From Onstottus_B arcticum (lineage in GTDB: Bacteria; Acidobacteriota; Blastocatellia; UBA7656): DNA of 10,827 nucleotides. Location: positions 1 to 10,827 of the forward strand of contig JBBPIE010000064.1 of assembly GCA_038040485.1 (NCBI GenBank). Reading direction: 5' to 3'. Position 1 is the stretch's first letter. Every line of letters starts with the position of its first letter. This document shows positions 5,833-10,827 of the stretch, piece by piece. The notes beneath the pieces were generated by a model. The model was not told where the DNA came from and did not search any database. It saw only the letters and a list, made by a program, of their open reading frames with translations. The translations under genes and the position numbers were made by a program.

Positions 5833-7941
5833 TCATTTCGCTGAGACGCCGAGTTGCCAGAACAGAAAGCACAGCTCCTCGGTAATATCGTCGACCTGCT
5901 TGTTAACGGGGAGTCCGCCTGAGTGGCCAGCCTTCGTGTCGTAGTGCAGGAGTATCGGCCGATTCGATCCAGTCGACGCCTGCATCAGCGCTGTCATCTT
6001 CCGCGCGTGAAGCGGCGCAACGCGAGTGTCGCCGTCTCCTGTCGTAAAGAACACCGCCGGATAGTTTGTTCCCTTCTTCACCCGATGATAGGGCGAGTAC
6101 GCGTAGATGTACTTGAACTGTTCGGCGTCTTCAGCCGAGCCGTACTCCGGCACCCAGAACCGCGCGACCAGAAAGTTCTGATAACGAAGCATGTCCAAAA
6201 GCGGCACTGCGCACACGACCGCCTGGTACAGCTCGGGACGTTGCGTCATCACCGCACCTACCAATAACCCGCCGTTCGAGCCTCCTCGGATCGCCAGTTT
6301 GCTTGAGTTGGTGTAGTTGTTTTTTGTCAGCCACTCTGCCGCAGCGATGAAATCGTCAAACACGTTTTGTTTGTTGCCGAACATTCCGGCTTTGTGCCAC
6401 TTCTCACCGAACTCGCCGCCGCCTCTCAAGTTGGGCTGCGCGAAGACCCCGCCCATCTCGGCCCACAACGCCGCAATCGCCGAGAACCCCGGCGTCAGGC
6501 TGACGTTGAACCCGCCATAAGCCGTCAGCAGCGTCGGTCTGGAGCCGTCGAGCTTCAAGCCCTTCTTGTGAACCACAAACATCGGCACGCGGGTCTTGTC
6601 CTTGGACTCATACCAGACCTGTTTGACTTCGATCTGATCGCTGGCGACCGGGACCTTGATCCGCGCCCACTCTTCCTGTTTGCCAGTCGAGACTTGATAG
6701 CGGTAGATGATGGTCGGCTGCGCGAAGGAATTGAACGTGTAGAACGCTTCGTCCTTGGTCCACTCGCCGCCCATCCCGCTCGCCGTTCCCAGGCCAGGCA
6801 GCTTGACGTCGCCAAGCGGCTTGCCCGACGGGTCAAAGACTTTGATCTTCGTGGCGACATTTTCAATGTAATTGACGAACAGCTTTCCGCCGGCCGCGGA
6901 GACACCATCGATCGTGAACTGGGATTGGGGAACTACTTCGCGCCAGTTTTCGCGGGCCGGCTTCTTCAGATCGACCGCCAGGACCTTTCCATTTTCGGCG
7001 TTCCAGTTGGTTTGCATGAACATCGTGTCGGCGGCGATTTCAGGGCTGAATCGGGCTGGGATGTCTTTGACGATTGCGGTGATCGGCCCGCCCGACTCGA
7101 GGTTCTGCACCCACACCTCGGTCTTGTCTGCCGACGATCCAAAGCTGACGACCATCAGCAGGTAGCGACCGTCCTCAGAAAGCGCCGAGCCGATGATCGT
7201 TCCCGGTCCGTAGCCGTCGCCGAAGATCTTTCGGTCGCCCGCGGGCTTTGTCCCCATCGCGTGGTAGTAGACTCGCGGACCTTCTTTGCCGAAGGCCGTG
7301 TAGTAGAAACCGCTCGCGTCGGGTTTGACCGAAACGCCGAAGTAGCGAGCACGCGGCAGCTTGTCGGGCAGGTCTTTGCGCGTGTCTACGTTCATTATTG
7401 AAACGGTTACTTCGTCTTCTCCGCCCTGCCGAATGCCGTAGGCCATGTGCTTGCCGTCGTGCGTCACGTCCATGATGCTGGCCGAGGCGTTCTGATCCGC
7501 GCTGAGCGTATTGCCGTCGATCAACACCTCATCCTTACCGTTCAGTCCGTTGCGCACATAGATGACAAACTGGTTCTGATCCGCGCTTCGCTTTCTTATG
7601 AAGTAGCGCCCGCCCTTCTCAAAAGGCGCTGCAAGCGTGTCGATCTTCATCAACTCTTCAAGCCGCTGATGGATCTTGTCGCGGCCGGCAAACCCGCTCA
7701 GCATGGAGTTCGTGTATTCGTTTTGTGCGTTTATCCAAGCGCGAGTCTCCGGGCTGTTCTGATCTTCCAGCCAGCGATACGGATCAGTGATCGCAACGCC
7801 GTGAATCGTCTCGGTGACATTGTCGGTTTGGGTCTTTGGTAGAGCCTTATGCTCCTGAGCTGAGGTAAATATTGCTGACTCGGCTAGCAAAACAAGGATA
7901 AGGAGAAATGGAACAAATCGGACGAGCATCTTGGGTTTCAT
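5833..7941 (-). CDS. Exported prolyl oligopeptidase (S9A)
   Basis: Prolyl oligopeptidases cut oligopeptides on the carboxyl side of proline. The protein has 702 residues from the chosen ATG, close to the family norm. Order: signal peptide (hydrophobic about 8-24, then TSAQ), the N-terminal motif DPYRWLED (53-60), a beta-propeller over roughly 80-430 that screens substrate size, and a C-terminal alpha/beta-hydrolase domain. The triad is intact: Ser555 in RGGSNGGLL, Asp638 in TGDGDTRV and His673 in KAGHSGG, spaced as in well-studied family members. ATG 7941 is chosen because AGAGG at 7949-7953 sits 7 nt upstream and a signal peptide begins there. The frame stays open to a GTG at 8181 overlapping the M28 stop, but the extra 80 residues are encoded partly by a palindromic repeat and are not believable. 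With a signal peptide, the enzyme probably acts in the periplasm or outside the cell. Confidence 0.96.
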   Translation of the reverse strand: MKPKMLVRFVPFLLILVLLAESAIFTSAQEHKALPKTQTDNVTETIHGVAITDPYRWLEDQNSPETRAWINAQNEYTNSMLSGFAGRDKIHQRLEELMKIDTLAAPFEKGGRYFIRKRSADQNQFVIYVRNGLNGKDEVLIDGNTLSADQNASASIMDVTHDGKHMAYGIRQGGEDEVTVSIMNVDTRKDLPDKLPRARYFGVSVKPDASGFYYTAFGKEGPRVYYHAMGTKPAGDRKIFGDGYGPGTIIGSALSEDGRYLLMVVSFGSSADKTEVWVQNLESGGPITAIVKDIPARFSPEIAADTMFMQTNWNAENGKVLAVDLKKPARENWREVVPQSQFTIDGVSAAGGKLFVNYIENVATKIKVFDPSGKPLGDVKLPGLGTASGMGGEWTKDEAFYTFNSFAQPTIIYRYQVSTGKQEEWARIKVPVASDQIEVKQVWYESKDKTRVPMFVVHKKGLKLDGSRPTLLTAYGGFNVSLTPGFSAIAALWAEMGGVFAQPNLRGGGEFGEKWHKAGMFGNKQNVFDDFIAAAEWLTKNNYTNSSKLAIRGGSNGGLLVGAVMTQRPELYQAVVCAVPLLDMLRYQNFLVARFWVPEYGSAEDAEQFKYIYAYSPYHRVKKGTNYPAVFFTTGDGDTRVAPLHARKMTALMQASTGSNRPILLHYDTKAGHSGGLPVNKQVDDITEELCFLFWQLGVSAK

Positions 7942-7987
7942 TCTTTCGCCTCTCTGAGATTCGTTGTTGAACAAGTGGTTAGTCACG

Positions 7988-8112
7988 CTCACGATGATGG
8001 ACCTGTACGGGCGTCCCTCTGTGAGCGCCCCTCGGTCGCAACCCTGTTCCTGCGTGGGAAGGGGCGCCCACGGAGGGACGCCCGTACAGGTGTTCATCAA
8101 AATCATCGTGAG
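7988..8112. repeat. MITE-like palindromic element, copy 2 with outer arms (family B)
   Basis: The core runs 8002-8090: CCTGTACGGGCGTCCCTC (8002-8019) is perfectly complementary to 8073-8090. Imperfect pairing then extends the arms to about 33 nt with a loop of about 22 nt. Core sequence and length match copy 1 at 4277-4360. Outside the core, CTCACGATGAT (7988-7998) is complementary to 8102-8112, separated from the core by 3 nt on the left and 11 nt on the right, which makes a nested palindrome of 125 nt. It lies in the 236-nt gap between the M28 stop and the prolyl oligopeptidase start. Nothing else is recognised in that gap apart from the ribosome-binding site near 7950. Confidence 0.82.
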
Positions 8113-8177
8113 TGAGCACTGGGGCCTCGTCGTTTGTTCTCGGTTTCGGCTTCGGCCACAACAACCAACAACCGACG

Positions 8178-10376
<2,199 letters not shown>

Positions 10377-10380
10377 GTTG

Positions 10381-10388
10381 ACCTCCTG
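10381..10388 (-). promoter_or_regulatory. Strong ribosome-binding site fixing the M28 peptidase start
   Basis: The minus strand reads CAGGAGGT, a near-perfect match to the 16S anti-Shine-Dalgarno sequence, with 4 nt between its last base and the ATG at 10376. It decides the start against the longer open frame reaching 10430. Confidence 0.85.
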
Positions 10389-10400
10389 AGTTGGACGGCA

Positions 10401-10430
10401 AGTATATACACCGCCCGAACGGCCGCGCAA
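10401..10430 (-). promoter_or_regulatory. Candidate promoter for the M28 peptidase and perhaps the whole peptidase cluster
   Basis: On the minus strand TTGCGC (10430-10425) is followed after 18 nt by TATACT (10406-10401); a TATATA in the same stretch gives a 16-nt spacer. Transcription would start near 10394, giving a leader of about 18 nt that includes the ribosome-binding site. It lies between the gene and the hairpin repeat cluster. Confidence 0.42.
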
Positions 10431-10486
10431 TCTGACGGTTCGAAAGGGGTGCGCGTCATCTTTTCGCGGTCAGCGCCCCTGAAGGA

Positions 10487-10667
10487 CTTCATACCCACCT
10501 CGTGAGAGGTGGGTTCCTGATGCTGTAGCCTACGAGCAACGCCGTGCCGCTTCATACCCACCTCGTGAGAGGTGGGTTCCTGATGCTGTAGCCTACGAGC
10601 AGCGCAGTGCGGCGGCATACTCACCTCGTGAGAGGTGGGTTCCTGATGCTTAGCCTTCGAGCGAGCC
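10487..10667 (+). repeat. Three direct 63-bp hairpin repeat units (family D, forward block)
   Basis: Units begin at 10487, 10550 and 10613 with an exact 63-nt period. Units 1 and 2 differ at 3 of 63 positions, all in the last 12 nt. Unit 3 is more divergent and carries a 1-nt deletion. Each contains the palindrome ACCCACCTC-GTGA-GAGGTGGGT (10493-10514, 10556-10577 and 10619-10640), then TCCTGATGCT and a TAGCC(T/A)(T/A)CGAGC tail. In unit 3, C to T at 10621 leaves a T opposite G, which would still pair as U-G in plus-strand RNA. Open frames on the minus strand run through the units but are repeat translations, not genes. Confidence 0.9.
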
Positions 10668-10693
10668 GTCTTTTTGATCGGTGGCGTCTCATC

Positions 10694-10827
10694 GTAGGCT
10701 GAAGCATCACCGACCCACCTCTCACGAGGTGGGTATGCAAACAATGTAGGCAGAAGCGCTCTTCTGTAGGCCGAAGCATCACCGACCCACCTCTCACGAG
10801 GTGGGTATGCAAACAATGTAGGCAGAA
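10694..10827 (-). repeat. Two inverted 72-bp hairpin repeat units, running off the window (family D, reverse block)
   Basis: Units start at 10694 and 10766 with a 72-nt period. The second is cut by the window end and matches the first at 61 of 62 visible positions (T at 10700 is C at 10772). Each holds the reverse complement of the forward-block hairpin (10713-10734 and 10785-10806), preceded by GTAGGC-x-GAAGCATCACCG and followed by ATGCAAACAATGTAGGCAGAA. A second small hairpin, AGAAG-CGCT-CTTCT (10752-10765), lies between the two units. Together with the forward block this forms an inverted cluster. The 26 nt between the blocks (10668-10693) contain TTTTT but no recognised signal. Confidence 0.88.

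Noticed and set aside
6367..7401. Long plus-strand open frame (344 codons) inside the prolyl oligopeptidase gene
   Set aside because: It is a shadow of the opposite strand in GC-rich DNA, with no domain, ribosome-binding site or signal peptide.
10487..10640. Intrinsic terminators formed by the forward hairpins
   Set aside because: None of the three hairpins is followed directly by a T tract. The only T run (10671-10675) is about 30 nt past the last hairpin.
10487..10827. CRISPR array
   Set aside because: The spacing is regular, but the repeated part is nearly the whole 63- or 72-bp unit, leaving at most about 12 variable nucleotides. The array also reverses orientation in the middle, and no cas gene is present.

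Overview
The window is a GC-rich bacterial chromosomal segment with seven protein genes. Three run rightward as a close-packed group at the left (signal peptidase I lepB, a membrane/TPR protein, carA). A fourth rightward gene encodes an exported tyrosine/dual-specificity-type phosphatase. Three genes on the minus strand fill the right two thirds; all encode exported peptidases: an M24 Xaa-Pro-type metallopeptidase, an S9A prolyl oligopeptidase, and an M28B peptidase of the glutamate carboxypeptidase II type. The gene content and abundant short intergenic palindromes would fit a soil or sediment heterotroph such as an Acidobacteriota (Blastocatellia-like) member. That placement is an inference; the window holds no rRNA or other taxonomic marker.

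Layout: 1-184 is the lepB upstream region with a 13-bp inverted repeat and a TTGACA-type promoter candidate. 185-3453 holds lepB, the TPR gene and carA with short gaps, possibly one transcript; carB does not follow carA. 3454-3601 has a TATAAT box inside a 12-bp inverted repeat, then the phosphatase gene to 4249. 4250-4384 separates convergent genes and contains an 84-bp palindrome. 4385-10376 is the minus-strand peptidase cluster, transcribed M28 first, then prolyl oligopeptidase, then M24; each gene has a good Shine-Dalgarno sequence and a signal peptide. 10377-10827 holds the M28 promoter candidate and a cluster of hairpin repeats that runs off the window.

The peptidases make a coherent set: an M28B exopeptidase, an endopeptidase cutting after proline, and an enzyme of the family that removes residues preceding proline. 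Acting outside the cytoplasmic membrane, they could together process proline-rich oligopeptides. Signal peptidase I would be the likely enzyme that matures such exported proteins, although it is a housekeeping gene and the neighbourhood may be accidental.

The most unusual part is not coding. At least four unrelated palindromic repeat families sit in the gaps between genes. The richest is 10487-10827: three 63-bp direct units followed by two inverted 72-bp units. All five carry the same hairpin (9-bp stem, GTGA/TCAC loop, 5-nt bulge of conserved length and a short basal stem). It resembles a REP/BIME-type cluster, but I cannot assign it to a named family. I found no CRISPR array, tRNA, rRNA, transposase, phage gene or defence system.
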